Assembly: GCA_949128115.1 (NCBI GenBank)
Contig: OX421964.1
Coordinates: 32,418,177-32,482,176, forward strand
Length of the DNA: 64,000 nt
Source of the DNA: Anaspis maculata
Lineage: Eukaryota > Arthropoda > Insecta > Coleoptera > Scraptiidae
Direction of reading: 5' to 3'
Within the stretch, counting starts at the first letter, position 1; each line of letters starts with the position of its first letter. Of the stretch, positions 37,353 through 48,773 are shown piece after piece. The translations under genes were made by a program, and so were the position numbers. The notes below the pieces were generated by a model. It did no database searches and had not been told where the DNA came from. It was given only the letters and a program-made list of their open reading frames with translations.

Positions 37353-37694
37353 GTTAATGTGACATCGCGACGTAATGTACGCGTAAGTGAGAATGTTCAA
37401 GATTACGTAGCGAAAATGATCTCTACTGGTTGGTACCTCTTCGCTAATGCTGTTAGGTAGTGGTGGCCACTGGAGAAAATAATGACCAAGAGCGGCGGTA
37501 CTAAAGAATATGGAATTGAAATGCCCACTGTCCAAAGGCCTCATTTTCTGATACTTATATCACTGAGTATCGAGTACTACCAAAAAAATATTTGAGAAAA
37601 TAAATGGCGTTTATTTTTAAATTTATGGAGGATCAAAAAGTGGGACTACTGAGAGTAATTTCAGGTAACTGTTTCATTGTTTGTGATAGTCCAA

Positions 37695-38168
37695 TCAGCA
37701 GGAATTAGCAACCAGTGGGTGTGCACTGAATTTCTGTTCATGATATATACAGGATGAGTCATGAATTCCCATTTGAAATGGTATAGTCTCCGTGGCTAGG
37801 GGGTTTAACGGTGGGATTGCAAATACGCTAGTTGTATGTTCCATTCGAAAAGGAAATCGGCCTGTTTTTACTTTTTTAGGAAAAAAATTGGGCTGCGAAA
37901 AATGGGAAATGGGTCCTTTCCAAAAAATCACCTGTACATAGCACATGGTACATAGCAGACCGGCCGGCGGCAACACATTTTCTGAGCAAAAATTTACTGT
38001 GACATCGAAATGTATACCTTTGTACTGATTGATAAACCGAGCTAATAAAATGTTACAAACTCCTATAACCAGAAGAAGGTTGAGAAGGAGGAAAACAATT
38101 ATCATGTAGACAACTACTAGCTGCCAAGACAATAGCATCGTACCATTCGTACTAACACTTTTTTCCAT
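37695..38168 (-). other. Candidate exon with one membrane segment, running into repeat
   Basis: The minus-strand frame begins MEKSVSTNGTMLLSWQLVVV at 38168 and forms one long hydrophobic helix (about residues 11-45). It then has RFINQYK, after which GTATAC at about 38038 could be a weak donor. The rest of the 157-codon frame crosses a TATACAGGATGAGTCATGAA repeat-end motif near 37745 and is probably not coding. It might be a signal-anchor first exon or chance. No homologue is recognised. Confidence 0.25.
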
Positions 38169-38199
38169 ATATATTTATTATGCTTGAAAAAATTGATAC

Positions 38200-38379
38200 A
38201 TGAATTACTTATAAGTCATAATTTTAGATATGGGTGATATAGTTAATTGTAGTTGCATTGTATATGTATATGTATATATAGAAGAGTATGTATAAAAGTT
38301 TGTATGTATTGTATATTGTATGTGTATGGTGTATATCTGGGTGCGAAATGTAGACGATCTTGAGGGAAAGTGTAAAAAA
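38200..38379 (-). repeat. LINE 3' UTR with TATG/TATA repeats
   Basis: Follows the LINE ORF in its transcription direction. On the plus strand it is rich in GTATATGTATATG and TTGTATGTATTGTATATTG. It likely forms the 3' tail of the retrotransposon. The exact end is not clear; AATAAATATATATGG on the minus strand near 38180 is a possible boundary. Confidence 0.45.
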
Positions 38380-41300
38380 TTATAAATCCAGTCTGAAACC
38401 AGTTGTTGAGAGCCATTCCTGAGCTGTTTCTGTGAGGTTATGGATCGCATTTAGTCCTTCCTCAAAGGCGGTTAATGCGTTAATGGGCAGTCTGACACAA
38501 TGTGGTCCATAGTTTGGTTTTGTGCTCCACAAATGCAGCTTGGATTTTCTACATAACCCCATCGGTGTAATAAGAAATTACATCTCCCTTGGCCGGTTCT
38601 AATTCTGTTTAGAGTTGTCCACAATTTTCTTTCCAGAGCGAAACCTTCAACCTTGGTCGTTGGATCGGTAACAAGGTGTTTGTTTTTCGTCTCAATTGTT
38701 CTCCAGGAGACGTTCCATTGATCTTCAATTTTAAAGTTTCCTTCATATAAGGTTTTGGCGGTTAGTATAGAGGGTTGTCTGGATTTCAATCTCAAGTTAC
38801 TATTTAGGAGAGGGATGATGTTCATATCTTTGGAAATTGGTAGATTCGGATTCTGCAGTAATTTTTCATATTCTCCGAGCAACAGATGTTCACGTCGTAA
38901 TCGTGGTGGAGCAATATTGCATATCACCGGTAACCATTTAATCTGGGTAGACTTCAACGTTCCAGAAACAATCCTCATCACCTGGTTTAATTTCACGTCG
39001 ATTAAGTTGGTGTGTTTGCTGTTGATCCATACCGGGGCACCATATTCTGCAGTGGAGTACACTTAGGCTATTGCAGATATACGGAGAGTGTCAGCATCAG
39101 CACCCCATGTCGTTCCAGCCAGTTTTTGTATGAGGTTCACTCTGGTTTTTGTTTTGGCAGCCAGATTTTTCAGGTTCTGTTTATAAGACAAAGTACGATC
39201 TAGGGTAATACCAAGGTACTTCGGTGTCGAGTTGTGTGGTATGGGATACCCATTGAAAATCACGTTCAATTGTTGATTGGCTTCTCTGTTGTTGAGGTGA
39301 AAGATAGAAGATTCCGTTTTTCTTGGATTTGGGTTGAGACCCCAGTTGTTGAAGTAGTCGCTTAGAATTCTCAGATCTCTTGTAAGTGTACTTTCTCCAA
39401 TCGCAGAATTTTGATGTTGGTAAATGATGGCAATGTCGTCTGCGTATATGAATTTTCGTGATGATGTTTCCGGAATGTCATTTAAATAAATATTGAAAAG
39501 TAACGGCGAAAGAACTGATCCTTGCGGAAGTCCATTGTTGAGTTTCCTTAACTTGCTCACTTTACCGTCAATATAAACTTGAAATAATCGTTCACTAATG
39601 ATGTTATTGATTAATTTCAAAAAATTACGGCAAGGAACTAGACTATAAAGTTTCCATAACAATCCCTTTCTCCACACTGTGTCATACGCTGCTGAGAGGT
39701 CTACAAAAACAGCTGCTGATTTTTTCTTTTGTTGGAAACCATTTTCAATATGAGTCGTTATGGCCAAAACTTGATCACAGCAATTTCTATTGGGACGAAA
39801 GCCAGCTTGTTCTGTTGGTAGTCTGTCATCTACTAATGGACTCAATCTGTTATAAATTAGTCGCTCTAGGAGTTTATAACAGACACTAAGCAACGCAATA
39901 GGGCGGTAATTTTCTGGTTCTGGTGTTTTCCCTGGTTTCAAGATACCCATAATTTTTGTGTATTTGAAAGCTTCTGGTAAGTTGCAAGTCGTCAGTATAT
40001 TATTATAAAATTTCAATAGCCATAGTCTTGTTTTGATTCCGAAATTCTTGATGAACTCTGGCAATATTCCGTCATATCCTGAGGTTTTCTTGTTGCGTTG
40101 TTGCGAAATTGCCATGTCTAATTCTTCAGTGGTGAATTGTTTCATAATTTCACAATCCTGTTGTTGGGATTTCTTGATAGTGCGTAATTTTCTAATTATG
40201 TTCTTTCTATTCAAGTTATTGATATTGCATTTTGACATTTTAATTATTCTTTTGGCGATCGTATCAGGGTGTGGGTGTTTGCTTTTTTCTTTAAAGGTGG
40301 AGGTTTGTAAATTCTTTAAAAGAGACCACGCATTTCTGCTTGAGTGTCTAAAGTTGAGTTTTTGTAAGGTCTTTCTCCATCGCTTTTTTCTGCCCTCGTC
40401 AAGTTTTCCAATCAAAAGATCAGCTGTTTCACTTCTTCCATATTTTTTAAATTCTTCATAAAGCAGTGTACATTCATCGTTCCAGCAGGCTACATATTCT
40501 TTTCGATGTCCTCTGGGGATCCATTTGCTCGCTATCTTTATGACTAGTCCGGTAAAACGGTCATAGTTGTTAGTATTACGTGGGTCTATCCATCTGATGC
40601 AGTTGTCCAATTCTGTAGAAAATTCATACCATCTTGCCTTGTTGAGATTCCAACGTGGTTTAATATTTGTGGAGGTCAGATGTATTTCATTCCCAACTCT
40701 AACTGTAACCGGTCGATGTTGAGAACGTGGGAAGTCTCCTAGAACATTTCGAGAAATCCTTAAAGGAACGTTGTTCACATCGGAAGTAACGATACATAAA
40801 TCAGGATTGTAACCCCTGTTCCAACGTGCGGAATGGAAAGTTGGCTTGTCTTTCGCATTGAACACAAGATGTAGATTATTGTTAATGATGTAGTCGTTCA
40901 GTATTTTTCCATTGGCGTCGTTATCATCATATCCCCATAAATTGTGATGACTGTTGAAATCTCCGATGTAAATTGTCGGATGTTCGAATGAATGGATGAC
41001 TTGTCCATTCCAGTCTATGTTTGGTGGCTTGTAGATGTTCACTATGGTGGTATTCAGAATTTGTATTCCCAAGATGAAAATGTCATCTATACAAGTGTCA
41101 AAGACTTTGGTTGCATGTAAAGTATTCCTCACATAGGTTGCAATTCCATACACTCCACTGTTGATAGACCCAGCTAGTGTGTAACCAGTGATGTTCCCTC
41201 GATTGTACAGTTGAAGATCGTCTGATGTGTGAGTTTCTTGTAGAGCTACAACATCCACTTCTTCTTCTCCTAGTATCTTAGCAAGGTATTCGCTTTTCGC

Positions 41301-41441
41301 CTTACTAATTCCTTCAACATTGAGTTGCAAAATCTTCAAAATTGGTCCTAGTTTGATTGACATATTGCATGAATCTCTCGCCGGGAGATTCAGAATGAAC
41401 AGTTCGGCAGCAAAGATTTGTGAACCCTTTTCTAACTGCAC
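38380..41441 (-). pseudogene. Jockey-like non-LTR retrotransposon ORF2, nearly intact
   Basis: The first open part (41441-39066) encodes an endonuclease/exonuclease/phosphatase domain (LQLNVEGI near residue 38, ALQETHT, YIGDFNSHHNLWG). It then encodes a reverse transcriptase with NYRPIALLSVCYKLLE, QAGFRPNRNC, FVDLSAAYDT, GLPQGSVLSPLLFNIYLND and the catalytic YADD in FIYADDIAII near residue 670. A TAA at 39065-39063 interrupts IAVYSTAEYGAPVW, and the frame continues to 38472. A one-base shift there leads to the normal tail FEEGLNAIHNLTETAQEWL, ending near 38380. CICGAQNQTMDHIVSDCP is the C-terminal knuckle. ORF1 is missing upstream, so the copy is 5'-truncated and dead, but recent. Confidence 0.9.
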
Positions 41442-43103
41442 CTCTAATGAGGCGATTCACGTGGCAGATTCTTCAGAAATTCAGTAGATTAATGGGAAAT
41501 TCATCAAAATAATTCGAATATTTTGGCGTCTTGTCAATGTCTACTCATTTAGTATTCATTCATTCTTTTTTCCATGGCTTACTCTAATGAAAAGTCGTGA
41601 AACTGATTATAGAAACATTACATTATTATCCATTCCAAGCTTAAAAAAACCACAGTTGCCTATGATATTTTTTCTTCAAGTTGGACAATCTGCTAAGTTG
41701 ATGGATTGGAAAAGTCAAGATGATTTAATCAAAATTGTCAATGTGATGTTTGCTCTGCTGGATTGCCATTTTAATTCAATTGTTAGGTCAGATTTTGACA
41801 TTGACACAATTTTTTCATCATTTTTTGTCTTGAAAACGCCGTTAGGCACGTTATTTTAATAGTGAAAGTTTTGAGAGGTGCAATAGTAAGAATATACAGT
41901 TTTAAAAATGATCGAAGTGAACCCAGTTCTAACGCCGTAGTGTGATTGGTCGCAAGTTATCTGATGACCTGAGCTCGTCGTGCCCTGTAAGAACCTAGGT
42001 ACGTTAATTCACTCTCTGTTCCAGGATCATGATCTGTGATCTTGGCCGAAAGAGAGCGGCTGAGGTTGGTGAGCAAACCTGTGATCTGCCGGCGACCCCA
42101 GTCCCCAGAATGACAATTTGACAACACAGCGTAGTTCAGGTGAAGGTTTCATGTCATACGGACACCTATTTCAACGTAACCTCCCTTGTATCAAGATGAC
42201 ATTGAACATCAAAAATCAGGGACACCAACAAAGCTCGGATTTTTCATGGCCAGCTGTGGTTTTTTTAAGCTTGGAATGGATTATAACTACCTACTTTATA
42301 TTTATTATACTCTTACGTATATGCCGATCACGTTTTAAATTCAGTAGAAATTAAAACGCGGTTGGCCATGTTCCCTAGAGTGTAACGGACGCTGACAGAC
42401 TAAGTTCCGTGAAAACGGGCTTTTTGTGGCGAAGTCCAGTGAGGTTAGGAAATTTTGACATGAAATGCCAATTCTGGCGTCTCCTTGCATCATATTCCGC
42501 TACAGTGTTCTCTTGGCTGTTATGACTGTTATCTTGTCAGAATGGCAGGTAAGTAACAGAGTGCCGAGCCGTTTACGCCCAACCTGAATTACAGCTGAAG
42601 AACTCCAAACTGCAGATTGCGAGGTGAAAAGACACTGGAAGGACATATGGGACACTGAAGCTGCAGTCAAAAACAGAGCATACATACAATCTTGCAACAG
42701 CGCTGTACTCGATTGACAGTACGAATTTAAGGTCGTCTGGGGAAAAACTGATCCAACATAACAAATTTGAACATCCCCAAATATCGCAGAATTGCCAACT
42801 TGGCGTGCAAAAATTACCGTTCTAGTGCTGAATTTAAAAGCTGATCGGCATATAGGCCCAGGTGACCGGTTCTACTTGGTTCAAACTCTAAACTTGGTTT
42901 GGTTGTAACCAATTTCACAGCAGATATAATTATTGTTGCAAGACATATTTTTACATTGATTAAACAGAGTTTTATACTCGGTTTTAGATTTTAGAGTTGA
43001 ACTGAACTGCCTCTTTCACATGGGTGCAATACAATATAGACTTTTTATTATGTTGTAAAAATAGACATTTATTATATAGGTGCAATACATTTATGAGTAA
43101 AAA
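41442..43103. other. No certain gene between LINE and paralog C
   Basis: A 90-codon plus-strand frame at 41587-41859 (contains QVGQSAKLMDWKSQDDLIKI) has no recognised family. The sequence around 41930-42110 is GC-richer but unrecognised. A GGTGCAATACA motif repeats at 43024 and 43080. Nothing else is supported. Confidence 0.35.
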
Positions 43104-44047
43104 TTAAATTGAAGGTTTCGTCCGAGGCTTCTTCGGTTTCGCCTTCACCTTTATATCCTTTGTCAGCTTGGAATCGTAACACACAAGGACTCTTAGAGAT
43201 CCGGAATTGCCTTCTTCCTCATCGTAGCTAGAATCGAAGTTTATCAACACCCCTTGTAAAAAATATGATTAATCACTTACGACAAACCCCGTTCCACCAG
43301 TCTGTTTTTGACTAGCGGTTTGAGCACTGCCACCTTGTTCTCACTGTGTAAGCCCTTCCCAGTGATCACGGACAACATTTTCCACGCATCCTGATGTCCT
43401 TGTATCATACGTATTTCCTTATCAAAAAATATATCCAAAGCTTGAATGGCCTCTCCCTTATGAAGATAATGTATATCAATGACATCACTCCCGTTCTTAT
43501 TCTCGAGATTCTCACTCAGGAACGTCAATGCCGCCAGATGATTGGCCTCGTCCATTTTCAGACCTTCCTTTTTGGCGAGCCTAAAGTAACGTCCAGCCAA
43601 AGGTTTGTTTTTACTTCGCAAACACTGCTGAGCAGCATCATTGTACTTCTTTCTGATTTCGTGGTGTGCCTTTGCCTGCTCACGATAGAAATTCGCACGA
43701 TGATATTGTCTAGCAGACAAAGACGTTTGCAAATTATTGGGAAACAGCGGGCATTTGGTCACGACTATGTGTTTCAGTTTTGTAACAAGTTGCGGCTGTG
43801 ACACTTCAGTTGAAGCGTGATCTGTAAATCTTCGGTATTCGTAAGGGTCGTCTTGGTCGTCGCAGCCACAGGTGATGCATGTCAGCAAGTTTTTGAGGAA
43901 TCTGCTGAGAAAACTGCCTCGGATGGCCGCCACTGCAGCTTCATAATCGCCACCATGGTTCCTCAAGGCCCTCGAGAGGTACTCTCTAGACTTTTCCGGG
44001 AAACGCACGGAGAGTCTTTCTAAGGTAGTTTCGTTTTCTTCGATCAT
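43104..44047 (-). CDS. CUE-DUF1771-Smr domain endonuclease, paralog C
   Basis: Exons 44047-43281 and 43227-43104 with a 53-nt GT-AG intron, giving 296 residues. The start MIEENETTLERLSVRFPEKS matches paralog B. The linker is very short here, so CUE is followed quickly by PLFPNNLQTSLSARQYHRAN and a full DUF1771 (FYREQAKAHHEIRKKYNDAA to LSENLENKN). The Smr part has IDIHYLHKGEAIQALD and ITGKGLHS; the usual DLH is DIH, with the D-x-H pair kept. The TAA at 43279-43277 sits inside GTAAGT. Splicing adds YDEEEGNSGSLRVLVCYDSK and a Lys/Pro-rich tail. It is a compact duplicate of B, including flanks, now 17 kb away with a LINE and repeats in between. Confidence 0.85.
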
Positions 44048-44175
44048 TTTGGACTAGGTAGGTATACTCTGTAAAAAGGTGGCCATTAGTTGGGTGACAT
44101 TTCATGAAGTTACCCGAAGAAAATAGTGATTTTGGTCCCACAAACCAGAGTAAATCATAGTGCAGCTCCATTACT

Positions 44176-44365
44176 ATATCCCCATACACTTGCTATTTCC
44201 AGTAGAATGACAAAAACAAAGTGACAAGCTGGAGCGCTGGGAGAATACGGCCGATGGCCGCTGATAGTTTCGCTAGTATTCTATGGTTCCGTTCCAAAAC
44301 TTTGCTGGTGTCATCAGCCGTAGCCGTAGCAGTAGCCCTCTAGCTTGTCACTTTATTTTTGGGGT
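44176..44365. repeat. MITE (family M1) upstream of paralog C
   Basis: CCCATACACTTGCTATTTCC, AGTAGAATGAC and AAAGTGACAAGCTGGAGCGC on the left match the MITE upstream of paralog B in the same relative position and orientation. The right end has AGCTTGTCACTTTATTTTTG. The outer right arm is more diverged than in the paralog B copy. Confidence 0.75.
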
Positions 44366-44597
44366 CCATGCCACTCAAGCGACACACGCAAATCGAAACG
44401 GAAAAATAGGTAAATCACTCAGAATGGCGTGTGGAATGATAGTATAAAATAAAATTTGCGGATTATCCATAAATTTTTGCAAAAAATGAATAAAGAAGGA
44501 ACAACACGTTCAAATAAGAACAAGTTCAGTTTCTGGATGTTATTGTACTGTTGGTTGCCTACATCACTTCAGTGAAAAATTAGATTAGGTACGTAAA

Positions 44598-44722
44598 GTT
44601 GCGGCCTCATAAGAGTTTACACCGACGGCGATCGAGTGGCCATGCTAATTCAATTTTGACGTGATTTTGAATGGGCATGGCCACACGATTGTCATCGGTG
44701 TAAACTTTTATGAGGCCGCAAC
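44598..44722. repeat. 125-bp hairpin MITE
   Basis: GTTGCGGCCTCATAAGAGTT plus TACACCGA on the left pairs with TCGGTGTAAACTTTTATGAG plus GCCGCAAC on the right. An inner GGCCATGC/GCATGGCC pair is also present. Confidence 0.85.
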
Positions 44723-44783
44723 TGTACAGTGACTTATGACACCAACAAAACAATAGTTGCTTTTCTTTTACAACCTAAACTAA

Positions 44784-44948
44784 AGGTGCGTTCAGTCAGC
44801 TATTTAGCCGCAAGTTTTAATTTTAGTCGTAAGCGCAGCATCGCTTATTGGCTGATCTAAGGAGGCTGGTTCATGACAGCCAATGGGCGTCGCAGCGCTT
44901 GCGACTAAAATTAAAACTTGCGGCTAAATAAGCTGACTGAACGCACCT
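44784..44948. mobile_element. PIF/Harbinger-type MITE with TAA duplication
   Basis: The ends AGGTGCGTTCAGTCAGCTAT and the inverse ATAAGCTGACTGAACGCACC T are almost perfect over about 48 bp. TAA flanks both sides (44781-44783 and 44949-44951), the duplication expected of PIF/Harbinger elements. 165 bp, no ORF. Confidence 0.85.
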
Positions 44949-45299
44949 TAAGTATTCTGACCTAAGTTGTTAGTGGTATCTCACTTTCGCGCCTGTGATT
45001 TCTCTATTTTTCTCTCTCTAACTTAGCGGCGCGCAGAGGAACTAACATTACCGACATTTACAGAAACCTTGATTACCGGCATTTACAGAGCTCTACATTA
45101 AATTACAGAAACCTGTATTACCGGCATCTATAATAGCGCCATAGAATCCAACTTATAGATATAATGCATGAACGAAAACATTTGAAACACACACCACTGC
45201 CCAGGTCAACAGTGTATATCACCCAAGAGCCTCCGGCGCATGTGTGTATGCGCCGGCGTATGCATGTGTGCGCGTGCGCGTGCATGGCTTCTAACAACA

Positions 45300-46075
45300 C
45301 AAAAATATCACACAAAGCACATAATTTTTCAAAAAAGTTGACAAATCTAGAAGAAAACGTGAAAAAGGTGAGTTGTTTCTTGTCAAACTATTAGAATTGT
45401 GTGAGAAATCATCGCAATTTTGACAAAAAGTCACTCTAACACCTCCTTAAAGAATGCAAAATGCTACACAAAGCACATGATTCGACGAAAAGAGCCACCA
45501 AATCTAGAACAAAACGTAAAAACGGTGAGTTCTTACCTGACAAACTATTGGAGTTATGTAAAAGTTCGTCTCAATTTTGACAGAAAGTCACTCTAAAACC
45601 CCAAAAGAATGCAAAAATGCTACATAAATCACATGATTTCTCAAAAAGAGTCACCAAATCTAGAAGAAAGCGTGGAAAAGATGGGTTGGTTCTTGCCAAA
45701 CTATTGGAATTGTGTGAAAGATCATCGCAATTTTGACAAAAATTCACTCTAAAGCCCCCAAAGAATGCAAAAATTCTACAAAAACCACATGATTTCACAA
45801 AAAGAGCACTAAATCTTGGAGAAAACGTGGAAAATGTGAGTTGTTTCCTGTCAAACTATTGGATTTGTGTGAAAATCATCTGAATTTTGACAAAAAAAGT
45901 CACATTTTCCACGTTTTCTCCAAGATTTAGTGCTCTTTTTGTGGAATCATGTGGTTTTTGAAGAATTTTTGCATCCTTTAGGGGGCTTTAGAGTGAATTT
46001 TTGTCAAAATTGCGATGATCTTTCACACAATTCCAATAGTTTGGCAAGAAACAAACCATCTTTTCCACGCTTTCA
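45300..46075. repeat. About 155-bp tandem array followed by an inverted copy
   Basis: Four direct units contain CACATGATTTC..AAAAGAG, AAATCTAGAAGAAAACGTG and TCAAACTATTGGAATTGTGT at roughly 155-bp spacing. The last unit (to about 45897) is followed by its inverse at 45900-46075, forming a hairpin end. Several units contain a donor-like GTGAGTT. No coding. Confidence 0.8.
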
Positions 46076-48508
46076 AAATTATGAAGTTTGCGGTAAAAAT
46101 AAATTGCGAAAGATGCCCCCTAAGGAAGTTACGGCCCCTTGGAGTTCAATTTTAAAAGTCGTTTTTTTTACCGTAACTTTTGAACCGTTCAACCGATTTT
46201 GATCAAATTTCAATCAAAGTTTACTTAAACAGGTCTCTATCGAACAATTACAACACATTAAATCAAACATCTTCAGACGCAGAGACAATAGAGGATACCC
46301 TCCCCTTTTCTCCCCCATTTTCCATTTCCCTAGTTATTTTTGAAAACGGTTGAACTTTTTGAATTTTGCATTCAATTTAGGTAAAAAAGTTACTCTTGCA
46401 AACTTTTGATTAGAGGCTTCATTTTCGAGATATTCGAGTTTGAAACTTCGAAAAACATCTCAAAAACAGCACTTTCAAAAGCCTAAAAATTAAAATCCAA
46501 AAAACTTCTTGTTTGTCAGCAAAAATGGTGGTTCATCAACCCAAGACACCTGGAAAACCTATTTTAGTTGAGGAATCATTAGTACTCTTGGATTTCAATT
46601 TGTATGCTCTTGAAAGTAGTGTTTTCGAGATGTTTTTCGAAGTTTCTAACTTGAATATCTCGAAAATGGTGGCTCTAATCAAAAATTTGCACAAGAAACT
46701 TTTTCACCTAAAATTGAACGTATAATCAAACAAGTGAGTATGCCTTCACGTGCGTGAGTCTCAGTAGCGCATTTTCTCAAAGAGGCATATTGTGAACGTA
46801 AAGAAATTTGGTTGAAGGAGAAACACCATTCCTTGCCCACTTTCTTCATTCGAAACTCTTACCTTACGAAGTACTTGCCAATGAAATAGATTTGAATGAA
46901 AATTCTTCCACTCATCAATATTTTTTTTGTTTGAGGGCGGGAGCTGGGAGCAGCGACTAATCAACAGTAGTCTATTCTTTCCCATTTTTAGTTAGCTATC
47001 CATATAGCGAAAGAATTAGATCGTTATGTCTTCGGGTTTATGTTTTTCATTCATCTCTCACTTTGATGGCAGCGTATGGGGGCGGCAGCATTCGGCAAAG
47101 TAACTGTTGCACAGTTTGAGTTGGGAGTTTCTAAATGTAAGGGAAATATGACAATCAGTGAAAATTGTGAAAGTTGCATTTTTTTGATGGGAGGCGGCAG
47201 CTGGAGGCGGCGGCTAATTAAAAGTGGCTTATCTTTCTCCAATTTCAGTCAGCTATCAATATAGTGAAAGAATTAGATCGCTATGACTTCAGGTTCATGT
47301 TTTACATTTATCTCTCACTTTGGGGGCGGCGTGTGGAAGCGGCAGAGTTTGGCAAAGAAATTCTTGCACAGTTTAAGTCAAGGGTTTCTAAATGTTCGAG
47401 GTAACATTATCAGCTGAATCAGTGAAAATTGTTGAAAGTTGCACTTTTTTTCTTTTGGGGGCGGAAGCTGGAGGCGGCGCCATATCAAAAGTAGCCTATC
47501 CTTTTCCATTTTTAGTCAGCTATTCATATAGCGAAAAACTTAGATCGCTATGTCTTCGAGTTCATGTTTTTCATTTATCTCTTACTTTGGGGGCGGCGTA
47601 TGGGAGCGGCAGCGTTCGGCTGAGCAAATGTTGCACAATTTGAGTTGGCAGTTCCTAAATGTTTAAGGGAACATCTCAATCAGTAACATTTGTGAAAGTT
47701 GCACTTTTTATCGTTTGGGGGCGGAATCTGGGGGCGGCGACTAACCAAAAGTAGCCTATCCTTTCCCATTTTTAGTCAGCTATTTATATACCGAAAGAAT
47801 CAGATCGCTATGTCTTCGGGTTTATGTTTTTCATTTTTAAGTGATTTGGGGCGGTTTTGAGCAGTTTTTTCATGTCGGCGGCGCATATTGAAGACGGAAT
47901 GTTCCTTGGCTTACGTTTATAAGTGGCAACTATGTATTATTCAAAAAATGAGAACACTAGAGCATCAGGTCTGGCAGAAAAAGCAATATTATGTTATTTC
48001 AAGTTTATCGGGGGCGGTTTTCTCTATGTTGGCGGCGCAATATGGACATCCAATATAGCCTAGCCCTCCTTTGGGAGTGGCAGCTATGTAACAGCGAAAA
48101 AATTAGAAAGCTAGGTCGTCTAGTTTGGGAGGAGTTCGAGGAACGGACGGACGGACGGACGGACGGACGGACAAAGCGGTTGCAATAGCGATTTTCATCA
48201 AGATGGGAAATGCGCTAAAAATTGAAACCAGTTTCAGAAATAACTAGGGATATGAAAAATAGGGGAGAAAAGGGGAGGGTACCCTTTATTATCTTTGCAT
48301 CTGAAAATGTTTGATGGAACGCGTTGTTATTGTTCGATAGAGACTTATTTAAGTAAACTTTGATTGAAATTTGATCAAAATCGACTGAACGGTTCAGAAG
48401 CTATGGTGAATCAACCATTTTAAAAATTTGACTTTGAGGGACCGTAACTTCTTCAGGGGGCACCTCTCACAATTCATTCTTATCGCAAACTTCATATTTT
48501 TGAAAGCT
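46076..48508. mobile_element. 2.4-kb inverted-repeat element with internal arrays
   Basis: The outer arms (46076-46335 and 48235-48508) are inverted copies: GTTTACTTAAACAGGTCTCT and GAGACTTATTTAAGTAAAC, GGGAGGGTACCC and GGATACCCTCCCC. Inside are a second foldback (46370-46720, CTCGAAAATG/CATTTTCGAG blocks) and a tandem array at 46750-47880. A GGAC tract lies at 48145-48173. No transposase is seen. Confidence 0.65.
46750..47880. repeat. Tandem array of about 260-bp GGCGGC-rich units
   Basis: Each unit carries CTCACTTTGGGGGCGGCG, a GCGGCAG..TTCGGC stretch, AATGTAAGGGAA-like sequence, CAATCAGTGAAAATTGTGAA and TTTTAGTCAGCTAT..ATAGCGAAAGAA. Starts at about 47058, 47314 and 47582 show 256-268 bp spacing, with partial units on each side. 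Confidence 0.8.
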
Positions 48509-48773
48509 AGTAGTAAAGAAAGCACTATAGCCCTGCCCTGCCAGCCTACTGAGTTCCTCGCTAAGTTCATTCATTATTTTTATTTCATGTGTTAACGGTG
48601 GATTTCGCTAATCATGGGGGATTCACTACTCCACTCTAGTGTAGTGATCGCAAGTTTAGTGAGATAATTTAGGTATAATAAGTTAATAACAAAATCATTA
48701 GAATAGAATATAGAATAGAATACCTAATCTTTATTCACTATCACTGCTACTTACAATATCGGCTTTGTCAATA

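Noticed and set aside
40033..40461. 142-codon plus-strand frame
   Set aside because: Antisense to the reverse transcriptase region of the LINE.
43252..43280. A 28-nt mini-intron (GTAAGT to ACAAG) in paralog C
   Set aside because: Its use gives a frame that stops after a few codons and loses the conserved last Smr strand; the 53-nt intron is phase-correct and matches paralogs A and B.
45118..45315. His/Cys-rich short frames near GTGTGTATGCGCC repeats
   Set aside because: Produced by low-complexity GT/GC sequence; no support for coding.
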